NCBI GenBank assembly: GCA_036258055.1
Contig: DATAEK010000016.1
Span: 1-38,465, forward strand
Source: DATAEK01 sp036258055
GTDB taxonomy: Bacteria; Acidobacteriota; Vicinamibacteria; Vicinamibacterales; 2-12-FULL-66-21
Length of the DNA: 38,465 nt
Direction of reading: 5' to 3'
The translations under genes and the position numbers were made by a program. The notes below the pieces were generated by a model that ran no database searches, was not told the origin of the DNA, and was given only the letters and a program-made list of their open reading frames with translations. Shown piece by piece: positions 7,262-14,800 of the stretch. The stretch's first letter is position 1, and each line of letters opens with the position of its first letter.

Positions 7262-8299
7262 ATGTATCGACGTCATTTTCTCAATGCGACTGCGGCATCG
7301 GCCATGGGGCTGGCACTCACGACTCCGCGCGCCGCCCTGGCGCAGACGCCAGCGCTCGTCAAACCAAAGCGTCTCTCACCGGGAGACACGGTCGCGATGG
7401 TCGCGCCGGCAAGCGCCACGTTCAAAACAGTGGATCTCGACGTCGCGCGCGAGTCGCTCGAAGCGCTCGGGCTCAAGGTGAAGATCGGTGGACACCTCCT
7501 CGATCGTCATGGCTACCTCGCCGGTCAGGACAAGGATCGCGCCGACGACATCAACCGCTTTTTCGCGGACCCTGAAGTGCGCGCTGTCCTGCCGATCCGC
7601 GGCGGCTGGGGCAGCAGCCGGCTGCTTCCGTTTCTCGACTTCGACAGCATCCGGCGCAACCCGAAGATCGTCCTCGGCTACAGCGACATCACGGCGCTCC
7701 TCCTCAGCATCCACGCGAAGACCGGGCTGGTCACGTTTCACGGGCCGAACGGCATGGGACGCTGGGACGAGTTCTCCGTCAACTGGGTGAAGCAGATTCT
7801 GTTCGACGGTCAGGCGGCCACGCTGGAAAACCCGCACGACAAGGGAGAGTTCCTGGTTCAGACAGAGAATCGGATCCAGACGATCACGCCCGGCACCGCG
7901 CGCGGACGCATCCTCGGCGGGAACCTCACGGTGCTGACCGCCATCATGGGCTCCCCGTACCTTCCGAACTGGGACACCTGCATCCTCTTCCTCGAGGATG
8001 TCGGCGAGGACATCTACCGCATCGATCGGATGATGACGACGCTGAAGCTCGCGGGCGTGCTGTCACGCATCCGGGGATTCGTATTCGGCACGTGCAGCGA
8101 ATGCGAACCGGAGCAGGGATATGGATCGCTGACGCTCGAGGAAGTCTTCAACGATCACATCAAGCCGCTGAACGTACCGGCATGGCAGGGCGCGATGATC
8201 GGACACCGGCTGCCGCAGTTCACGATCGGCGAAGGGATCCAGGTCGAGATCGATGCCGGGACGGGACGGATTCGGATGCTTGAAGCAGCGGTCACGTGA
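7262..8299 (+). CDS. Tat-exported LD-carboxypeptidase (peptidase S66)
   Basis: This 345-residue S66 family enzyme would cleave the L,D bond in tetrapeptides during peptidoglycan recycling, or act on related peptides. The start ATG at 7262 follows GAGAGGGG. The leader YRRHFLNATAASAMG is a twin-arginine signal ending near ALAQ. Catalytic residues match the family: S141 in GYSDIT, E245 in FLEDVGED, H315 in MIGHRLPQ. Spacings of 104 and 70 are close to the 102 and 68 of Pseudomonas LdcA. Most LdcA enzymes are cytoplasmic, so the Tat leader implies a cell-envelope role. It is convergent with the winged-helix/hydrolase fusion (6 nt). Confidence 0.9.
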   Translation: MYRRHFLNATAASAMGLALTTPRAALAQTPALVKPKRLSPGDTVAMVAPASATFKTVDLDVARESLEALGLKVKIGGHLLDRHGYLAGQDKDRADDINRFFADPEVRAVLPIRGGWGSSRLLPFLDFDSIRRNPKIVLGYSDITALLLSIHAKTGLVTFHGPNGMGRWDEFSVNWVKQILFDGQAATLENPHDKGEFLVQTENRIQTITPGTARGRILGGNLTVLTAIMGSPYLPNWDTCILFLEDVGEDIYRIDRMMTTLKLAGVLSRIRGFVFGTCSECEPEQGYGSLTLEEVFNDHIKPLNVPAWQGAMIGHRLPQFTIGEGIQVEIDAGTGRIRMLEAAVT

Positions 8300-8305
8300 A
8301 ACAGA

Positions 8306-9940
8306 TCAGACCCTGAAGAGCCTCCACTCTCCGGTATCACCCACGTGGTGAACCCCCCGATCTTCGAACGGCAGGCCGGTGTCCCCCACGATGTCGCTGA
8401 CCGTGCGTGAGACGAGGACTTCGCCGGGTGCTGCCCAGCTGGCGATGGCGGCGGCAATCGCGATCGGCGGACCCGTGAGCACCCCGTCTTCGACGCCACA
8501 CTCGCCGGTGTGAAGTCCGGCGCGGACCGTCACGCAGAAGCGTTCCGCGGCCTTGGCGAGTGCGGTTGCGCAACGGATGGCACGCGCAGGACCGTCGAAC
8601 GAAGCGACCAGCCGATCCCCGGGCGAGACCACAACCCGGCCGCGGAACCAATCGCATTCGTGACCGGCGTGCTCGAGGAACGCAGCGGTCCCCTGACCTT
8701 CGATGCCGATGTGGAGAATCGTCGACAGCACGCGATCGAAGGAGGGCTGCCGCGGGGAGTCGGTCACGAACCGCTCGATGTTGGCGAGCAGCGTTTCCTG
8801 ATCGCCGACAAACGGCAGGTGATCGTCGCCGGGCAGCTCGACGAAGCGTGCACCGGGAATCTGGCTCGCGACGTAGCGGCCTTCCTCGATCCGCAGGAGG
8901 CGATCGTGCGAGCGATGAAGCACGAGCGTGGGGACGCGAATCGACGGCAGGATGTTCCGGATATCGATCTCCGAGTTCATCCTGGTCAGCGCGAGCGCCG
9001 CGCCGGGGCTGGCGCCCATCCGCAGGTAGGTGCTCCACCAGTTGCGAAATGACGGGTCGTGCGCGAGAGTCGGGGCGCGCTCCTCGAGGCCGATCGGTCC
9101 GCCCCAGCCTTCGCGGATCTGCTGAAAGAACGCTTCCCGCTGCTCGCGCGTCGGCGCCCAGGGATATTGCGGATCCCAGATCCGCTTCGCGTAGGTGCCG
9201 ATCATGATGAGCGCGTGCGTCTTCTCGGGATAGGTCGCCGCGAAGAGCGCGCACATCGGTCCCCCCTCGGACACGCCGATCAACGCGGCCTTCGAGGAGC
9301 CCACTTCGTCCATCACCGCGCGGAGGTCGTCCATCCGCTGCTCGAGCGTTGGCAGCTCCACGACGCGATCCGAGAGTCCAGTGCCGCGCTTGTCGATCAG
9401 GATCAGCCGCGAGAACGAGGCGAGGCGGAGAAGGAACTTCGCAAATAACGGCTCGGCCCAGAAGTACTCCAGGTGCGAGACCCAGCCCATCACGAAGACG
9501 AGATCGATCGGGCCTCGGCCGACGACCTGATAGGCGATGTTGACGTCGCCGCTTCGCGCGTAGTGCGTCGCCGGAATCGCGAGTGCGCCGTCCGCGATGA
9601 TCGGAAGCGGCTGGACCGGTGCCGGTCCCTGGACCGCCACCGACGCGACGAAGCGATAACCTCGTCGGTGGGCGGTTTCAATGAACAGCGGCGTGCGTGG
9701 GTCATCGTCGAGCGCGCGCCGGATCTCACGCACGCACACTTTCAGCGCGCCGTCTCCCACGTGCACATCGGCCCAGGCGAGGGACAGGAGCTCGTCTTTC
9801 GTGACGAGCTGACCCGACTTCCTGACCAGATGCTGAAGGACGGCAAATGCCTTGGGGGCGAGTGGCACGACGTCTTCACCACGGCGCAGCTGACCTGCGC
9901 CATCGTCGAGCCGATAGGGACCAAAGGAGTACTGCGACAT
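8306..9940 (-). CDS. Winged helix / alpha-beta hydrolase / degenerate cyclase-like fusion
   Basis: This 544-residue protein has three parts. Residues 1-100 are a Trans_reg_C winged helix (LVTKDELLSLAW, GDGALKVCVREIRRALDDD, HRRGYRFVAS). Residues about 122-392 are an alpha/beta hydrolase with nucleophile elbow GVSEGG (S224) and plausible D346 and H374. Residues about 400-544 match the class III cyclase-like tail (FDRVLSTILHIGIEGQ, FDGPARAIRCA, VRAGLHTGE, FEDRG, EWRLF). The first metal-binding Asp of cyclases, expected at LFTDIVG, is Gly412 here, so cyclase activity is unlikely and the domain is probably a sensor or dimer unit. The start ATG follows AGGTG. A small conserved gene lies 38 nt upstream and is probably co-transcribed. 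Confidence 0.85.
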   Translation of the reverse strand: MSQYSFGPYRLDDGAGQLRRGEDVVPLAPKAFAVLQHLVRKSGQLVTKDELLSLAWADVHVGDGALKVCVREIRRALDDDPRTPLFIETAHRRGYRFVASVAVQGPAPVQPLPIIADGALAIPATHYARSGDVNIAYQVVGRGPIDLVFVMGWVSHLEYFWAEPLFAKFLLRLASFSRLILIDKRGTGLSDRVVELPTLEQRMDDLRAVMDEVGSSKAALIGVSEGGPMCALFAATYPEKTHALIMIGTYAKRIWDPQYPWAPTREQREAFFQQIREGWGGPIGLEERAPTLAHDPSFRNWWSTYLRMGASPGAALALTRMNSEIDIRNILPSIRVPTLVLHRSHDRLLRIEEGRYVASQIPGARFVELPGDDHLPFVGDQETLLANIERFVTDSPRQPSFDRVLSTILHIGIEGQGTAAFLEHAGHECDWFRGRVVVSPGDRLVASFDGPARAIRCATALAKAAERFCVTVRAGLHTGECGVEDGVLTGPPIAIAAAIASWAAPGEVLVSRTVSDIVGDTGLPFEDRGVHHVGDTGEWRLFRV

Positions 9941-9978
9941 GGGTCACCTGGTGCGCGACGGCCGCAGAGGACGCGAGT

Positions 9979-10218
9979 TCAATCAGCGATCGCTTCTGTC
10001 TCTGGGTGTCCTCCAGTCATTGCGCCCCCGCCGTTGCGGGTCATGCAGAACTGCACGAACGCCAGCAGCTCCTGCACGGTCGCAAAGTGCGCGGCGTCGC
10101 CGGATCGCACGTGCTCGATCCGGCCGCAGCAGATACCGCGCGTGATGTCCGCCTCAGCCCGAAACTGGATTCTGAACGCGCGCCCCGTGAGCGCGAACTG
10201 ATCGGCTGACGAAGTCAT
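9979..10218 (-). CDS. Small conserved-type hypothetical protein
   Basis: This 79-residue protein starts at the ATG at 10218. The core FRIQFRAEADITRGICCGRIEHVRSGDAAHFATVQELLAF (landmarks: GRIEHVRSG, AHF, ELLAF) resembles small proteins in Acidobacteria and Planctomycetes with pattern GRVEHxxSGxxxxFxSxxELLAF. Two adjacent Cys precede the motif. The longer in-frame extension to 10326 has unlike composition and is rejected. No strong Shine-Dalgarno is seen. It lies directly upstream of the winged-helix/hydrolase fusion on the same strand, so the two may form a transcription unit. The function is not known, and the gene call rests on pattern and context. Confidence 0.55.
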   Translation of the reverse strand: MTSSADQFALTGRAFRIQFRAEADITRGICCGRIEHVRSGDAAHFATVQELLAFVQFCMTRNGGGAMTGGHPETEAIAD

Positions 10219-10359
10219 GCGGACACAGCAAAGTCTACAGGAATGAGGAAGAGACCAACCGAAGATTGCAGGCTCATCTTTACAGCATATGGGGCGCTGG
10301 CCGGCGGCGCATGAGAACCGCCTCACGAACTGGTTAGCTTTCGGTAAAAGGCGAGCGAC

Positions 10360-12507
10360 TCAAAAGCAGCGCTGGTCCGATCCGATGGTGATCCGCCTAA
10401 TCTGGTCCGCCTCGAGGATGCCATCGACGATGTCCATGTCGTGACCGCACACGCGGGCAAAGACCGTGTAGTCATGGTCGAGCCTGGCGTTGTCGACGAG
10501 GTTGATGAAGATCTGCGCATCCCCCGTGTCCCGGCCACGCGTGGAGATCCCGACCGATCCGCGGACGTGCATCAGCAGGCCGCGTTCGTCGCGCATGAAG
10601 GGACAGTCGCCGCAGTATTCGTTCGCGTTCGGGCTGCCACCCTGGATGACGAAGTTGGGAACGACGCGGTGGAAGGTCGTGCCGTCGTAGTAGTGCCCTT
10701 TGACGAGCCGGATGAAGCGGGTCGCCGACAGCGGTGCCTGGTCCATGTGAAAGGCCATCGAGAACCGCCGCCCGCTCGCCATCTCAATCGTGGCGGTTTG
10801 CGTCGGCGACAGCTCTTCGTCGTTCGGTAGCAAGACGGTCCGCCTGACGGGTTCAATCTCGGGCACCGCGCCGGTCCACCGGCCGATCAACGCCGCAGCC
10901 ACGCGTGCGATCTCGGGGTCCCCATCCTTCAGGAGCGGCGTCAAGGTGCGTACCTGCGCCACTGAACCCATCTCGCTCAGACGTTCGAGGAGCGTCATCC
11001 GCACATCGCGTGACGTGTCGCATTGCTCCGCTGTGATCCGCTGGAGCGCATCGGAGAGCGCTGTCACGAGCTGCGGTGTCGACTGTGCACCTTTGAGTTC
11101 GAGGGCCGCAGTCCGGATCACCTGATACGGACGTGCACCCGGAGAGAGACCCGCGGGGTGCGGCTTCCGGCCGAGCGCGGCGATGAAGGCTGAATCGCTC
11201 TCGGCGCCCACGCGCTTCCGAAGCGCAGGGAGCGCGGTCTCCGCGACGTTGTCGTCGGGATCGGCCGCAAGCCGCGTGAGCCAGGGCACATCGTTCATGG
11301 ACGCGGCGGCCCGCGCCGCATACATCCGCACCGGCCAACGGATGTGCGTGGCGAAGGTCGGCAGGGCAATCTGTGCTCGATCGGGTGCGCGTTTCGCCAG
11401 CGCGACGAACGCATGCGCCTCTCGTTGCCAGTTGCCCTGGGGCGGAGGCGTCCGCGATTCCGAGGTCAGTCGGTCCGTAATGACGGCATCGCCGGGACAG
11501 CTGTCAGCGAGCGCGTCCATCGCGACGAGGACGACGTGCAGGCTGTCGTCGTTCAGGGCCTCGAGCAGGGGCTGGCATCCCTGATCGCGCGGGGCACGTC
11601 GCGCCCAGGCGCGGACCGCTTCGTACCGGACCATGAACGAGCGGTCGGCGAGAAAATCGCGGATGCGATCGAGCCTTTCGTCAGGTGAGATAAGCGCCCC
11701 CGTGCCAATCAGCGCGAGAACCGCTTGACGCCGGACTTCGGGGTCCGGATCGTCCACAAACTTTCGGAGCGTTTCGTTATCAGCACCCTGCGAGGCCACG
11801 AGCGCGGCCAAGGCATTGCGACGAGGGTCCGCGGGCCCGCTGCGCGATGTGGCGAGCGCGCGCAGGCGCGTCTGCGTCTCTTCTTCGAAGGGTTGTGACA
11901 GGCGGCGGTTCAGGCGGGCGAGCGACTCGAGCCCGCGCGCCGCAGCGGCGTGGGCCGACTCTCCGCCAGTGGCTGTCGCGCGCTCGAGCACCCGGCGAAG
12001 AAACTGTTCGCTGGCCGTGAGGGCCTCCGCTCGGTCGTAGGGCAGACGTCCAAGGGCACGCGCGATCGCATTCAGCGGCGCGACGACCTTGTTGTCATAG
12101 TTCGCGCTGCCCGCCTGCAGAAGCGCCTCCCGAACGGCGGTCTCCTGCTGGCCAGCCGGAACGCCTGGCAGCGGCTCGCCACGCAATGCCTGGGCGAGGG
12201 CATTCGCGGCTTCCGCACGGACCTCGTTGGAACGTGCGCTGAGGAATCCCAGCAGATCGGTGATGACGTCTCGGCGCTCGAGCCGCCCAAGCGCGCGGAC
12301 CGCCGCGGCCTGGTATACGACATCCTGCGAGCGCGCAAGATCGAGGAGCGCGCTGACATCGTCGGTCGTCGGCGCCCGAGTGTCCTCCGCCGCCAGGATG
12401 ACGAGACGCCGCGCGTCGGTGCGGGACTGAGACTGTTGCGGACGCTGAGCTTGCGCCGAAAGGGTCAGCGCGGCGGCGATCGCGAATGCGCCTGCGCGCT
12501 GCACCAT
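10360..12507 (-). CDS. Secreted HEAT-repeat protein with C-terminal cyclophilin domain
   Basis: This 715-residue protein has a signal peptide (MVQRAGAFAIAAALTLSAQAQ). Residues about 40-540 are helical HEAT-like repeats, many containing VYQAAAVRALGRL- or RRQAVLALI-type units. From about 565 to 710 there is a cyclophilin peptidyl-prolyl isomerase: YYDGTTFHRVVPNFVIQGG carries the FHR and Q active-site residues, then GSVGISTRGRDTGDAQIFINL, and YTVFARV. The usual GSQFFI is DAQIFI. It would catalyse proline isomerisation outside the cytoplasm, with the repeats binding a partner. It follows the M49 peptidase gene by 33 nt on the same strand, probably one operon. GGAG precedes the start. Confidence 0.88.
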   Translation of the reverse strand: MVQRAGAFAIAAALTLSAQAQRPQQSQSRTDARRLVILAAEDTRAPTTDDVSALLDLARSQDVVYQAAAVRALGRLERRDVITDLLGFLSARSNEVRAEAANALAQALRGEPLPGVPAGQQETAVREALLQAGSANYDNKVVAPLNAIARALGRLPYDRAEALTASEQFLRRVLERATATGGESAHAAAARGLESLARLNRRLSQPFEEETQTRLRALATSRSGPADPRRNALAALVASQGADNETLRKFVDDPDPEVRRQAVLALIGTGALISPDERLDRIRDFLADRSFMVRYEAVRAWARRAPRDQGCQPLLEALNDDSLHVVLVAMDALADSCPGDAVITDRLTSESRTPPPQGNWQREAHAFVALAKRAPDRAQIALPTFATHIRWPVRMYAARAAASMNDVPWLTRLAADPDDNVAETALPALRKRVGAESDSAFIAALGRKPHPAGLSPGARPYQVIRTAALELKGAQSTPQLVTALSDALQRITAEQCDTSRDVRMTLLERLSEMGSVAQVRTLTPLLKDGDPEIARVAAALIGRWTGAVPEIEPVRRTVLLPNDEELSPTQTATIEMASGRRFSMAFHMDQAPLSATRFIRLVKGHYYDGTTFHRVVPNFVIQGGSPNANEYCGDCPFMRDERGLLMHVRGSVGISTRGRDTGDAQIFINLVDNARLDHDYTVFARVCGHDMDIVDGILEADQIRRITIGSDQRCF

Positions 12508-12540
12508 CTCAGTCGGCTCCGCGCCGTGTGCTCGCGTCGA

Positions 12541-14625
12541 TCATGGCGTGTGACGGCGCCCAGAATACTCCAGCATCTGTGCGGTCAAATCCAGTGGGTA
12601 GGAAATCTCGACGTCGGTCACTTTGCCGTCCGGGCCGGTTGTCGCCTGCAGCCGCGGCTGGACGAATCCCGTGTACGACGGCATGTTGAGTCGATCCACG
12701 CGCGCGACGACCTCGTCGCGAAGTCGCGCGTCGAAGTGGACGCCGTAGGTCTCGAACAGCTTCTTCGCCGCCTCGTAGTCTCCTTCGGCCTTGATGCGCT
12801 GCACTTCGGCGAGCAGACGGCCGACGGCCTCCTGGAAGGCCTTCGCGTCGACCATCACGTAATAGGTTTTGCCCTCGCGGTCCCGCACGTCGATCGCCTT
12901 CGAGTTGGCCATGATCCAGCGGACGATCATCTGACGGTTCCGCATGTGATCCTCTTCGATTTGGGTACCCTCACGAACGCGGCGCAGTTGCACGATCGCG
13001 TTGCGGGTGTAGCCCTCGTACTCCGCCTGCACGATCTCGGGCTGATCCTGCGCGTTCACGAGGCCGAGCTCCGACAGCCTCGGGTTCGGCAGGAAGTAGA
13101 GGGCGACGAGGTCAGCCCGCGACTCCTCGAGCGCGGAATACTGCTCTTTGAGGATCGACTGCGGATTCCCCTTCAGCCGCTCCGAGATCCGGCCCGAGGC
13201 GTGGCCGATGACCTCGTGCATGTTCGTCGTGAGCTCGCCGGCGAGGCTGTTCCACTTCGTCGCTCGCGCCGCTTCCTCGGGGGTCCAGGCGAACTCGCGC
13301 CGGAACTCCTCTGACGTCGACCGGTCGTAGGCATCGTTGACGTTCGAGAGCGACACCGATTTGCTCCCGTGCTGCTCGCGGATGTCCTGATCGTTGGGCA
13401 GGTTGATCCCGACCGGCGTCACGGGTGCGGAGTCGCCGGCCTCGACGACGACGTCGATGGCGTTGGCCGTGATCCCGCGCACCCCCTGCTTCTTGTACTG
13501 CGCCGCCCAGGGCATCCGGTCCTCGAACCACTGTGCGTCGGCCGCGAGTTTGCGGATCGCTTCGGTCTTCTCCGGGTTCACATAGAACACCAGCGATTCC
13601 CACGATCCCTTGACGCCGCGCGCGTCCATGTAGACCTCGATGAACCCGTTGATGGTGTCGACCGGCGAGTTCTTGTCCTCGACCCACGCGATGTCGTACG
13701 CGGCGCGATCCGCGGTCTCACCCGTCTGATAGAACTTCACCAGCGCGCGCAGCGCCTTCGCCATCTTCTCGGTGGCATACGGGACCGCCGCCTCGAGATG
13801 CTCGACGATCTTCCGGATCTGCGCGTCGTACTTGCCGCCGACCCGATAGACCTCTTCGACGAGCTTGCCGTTCTGCTTGACCAGACGCGAGTTGAGCGGG
13901 TGTTGCTCGGCAAACCCGTGGACTTCGTCCATGGTCACGCCCACGTAGAGATTGTTCGCGCTGGCGGTCAGGATGTCTTTGTTCGAACCGGGCGTTTTGC
14001 TGGTGACGATCGGATCCACGGTCGCGTCGAAGAAAAATGGTTGCATCCGCGCGAGCATCGCGTCCAACGATTCCCCCTGCCGCAGCGGGAACTTCGCGCC
14101 TGACTTGGCGGCGGCCGCCGCTGCGGCGGCAAACGCCGCCGGCGTGCACTTCATCACGAATTTCCGCGCCGTCAGGTTGTTGTAGGGGCCAGTGTTGAGC
14201 CAGAACAACTTCGTGTAGCGCTGGATCTCCCCGAGCGTTGCCGCGTCGATTCCCGCAGGGTGGGTGATGATTTCTTCGAGCACGTCGCGCATCTCGAGGT
14301 TGTGCGCGTAGCGCTGGTCGTAGTAGATGTCGCGGCCCGCGAGCGCGGCCTGATACAGATGCCAGATGAGCGCCTTTTCCCTTAGCGGGAGCTTGTCGAA
14401 CCCGTCTGCATAGAGCTGCACCACCGCCGCATCGTCCACCCGCTCGAGCAGGTACTTCCGACCATTGCTCGCATCCGCAGGCGGCTGCGCCGCCGCGGGC
14501 GGCCCGGCCGCAGGCTGAGTCCCGGTTACGGGCGTTCCATCACTGCTCTTTCCCCCACCACATGCGACCATTGCTACCACCGCCATTCCTGCGCAGACTA
14601 CCTGCGAAACGTGCCGAAGGGTCAT
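12541..14625 (-). CDS. M49 (dipeptidyl-peptidase III-like) zinc peptidase lipoprotein
   Basis: This 694-residue protein has a lipoprotein leader ending VVAMVAC (Cys22), then a low-complexity Pro/Ala linker to about residue 52. The zinc site is of M49 type: HEVIGH at 470-475 and EESRAD at 500-505, the counterparts of HELLGH and EECRAE in DPP III. M49 enzymes remove dipeptides from peptide N-termini; this one would act at the outer face of a membrane. The start at 14625 is chosen because it gives the lipoprotein signal. The frame stays open upstream to 14904, but that extension runs through a repeat element and into the next gene. A poly-Ala run at 172-182 is coded by varied GCN codons. The HEAT-cyclophilin gene follows by 33 nt. 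Confidence 0.87.
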   Translation of the reverse strand: MTLRHVSQVVCAGMAVVAMVACGGGKSSDGTPVTGTQPAAGPPAAAQPPADASNGRKYLLERVDDAAVVQLYADGFDKLPLREKALIWHLYQAALAGRDIYYDQRYAHNLEMRDVLEEIITHPAGIDAATLGEIQRYTKLFWLNTGPYNNLTARKFVMKCTPAAFAAAAAAAAKSGAKFPLRQGESLDAMLARMQPFFFDATVDPIVTSKTPGSNKDILTASANNLYVGVTMDEVHGFAEQHPLNSRLVKQNGKLVEEVYRVGGKYDAQIRKIVEHLEAAVPYATEKMAKALRALVKFYQTGETADRAAYDIAWVEDKNSPVDTINGFIEVYMDARGVKGSWESLVFYVNPEKTEAIRKLAADAQWFEDRMPWAAQYKKQGVRGITANAIDVVVEAGDSAPVTPVGINLPNDQDIREQHGSKSVSLSNVNDAYDRSTSEEFRREFAWTPEEAARATKWNSLAGELTTNMHEVIGHASGRISERLKGNPQSILKEQYSALEESRADLVALYFLPNPRLSELGLVNAQDQPEIVQAEYEGYTRNAIVQLRRVREGTQIEEDHMRNRQMIVRWIMANSKAIDVRDREGKTYYVMVDAKAFQEAVGRLLAEVQRIKAEGDYEAAKKLFETYGVHFDARLRDEVVARVDRLNMPSYTGFVQPRLQATTGPDGKVTDVEISYPLDLTAQMLEYSGRRHTP

Positions 14626-14639
14626 AGGGATATTGTGGC

Positions 14640-14800
14640 AGATCCTTGTCGCTGCCCGCTGTCGGCTGTCTGCTGTGCGCTGTGCGCTGCCTGATTGCTC
14701 GCGGTGCTGTTGCCCGGATCGCATACAGAGATCGGACTGCGGACCGAAGATAGCGGACAGTGGGTAGCGGACCGCGGACCGCGGACCGCGACAAGCATCA
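14640..14800. repeat. Large inverted element built from two heptamer ladders, site 2
   Basis: This lies between the beta-CASP nuclease stop (14798) and the M49 start (14625). The left arm at 14652-14693 has six units (CTGCCCG, CTGTCGG, CTGTCTG, CTGTGCG, CTGTGCG, CTGCCTG). The right arm at 14734-14796 has nine in strict phase (GGACTGC, GGACCGA, AGATAGC, GGACAGT, GGGTAGC, GGACCGC x3, GACAAGC). The arms are approximate reverse complements, and the outer ends match: GATCCTTGTCGC on the left, and GATGCTTGTCGC when the right end is read on the minus strand. The right end includes the TCA that is the nuclease's TGA stop. The whole could fold as an imperfect long hairpin. Confidence 0.8.

Noticed and set aside
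11950..13314. Plus-strand open frame of 454 codons
   Set aside because: It covers parts of the HEAT-cyclophilin and M49 genes on the other strand, both of which have motifs and signal peptides. Long antisense frames are expected at this GC content.
14100..14150. Poly-alanine stretch in the M49 protein as a frameshift or repeat expansion
   Set aside because: The codons vary (GCG, GCC, GCA types) and the frame continues cleanly into conserved sequence, so it is ordinary low complexity.
14640..14800. CRISPR array
   Set aside because: Repeat units are 7 nt, contiguous and degenerate with no spacers, and there are no cas genes in the window.
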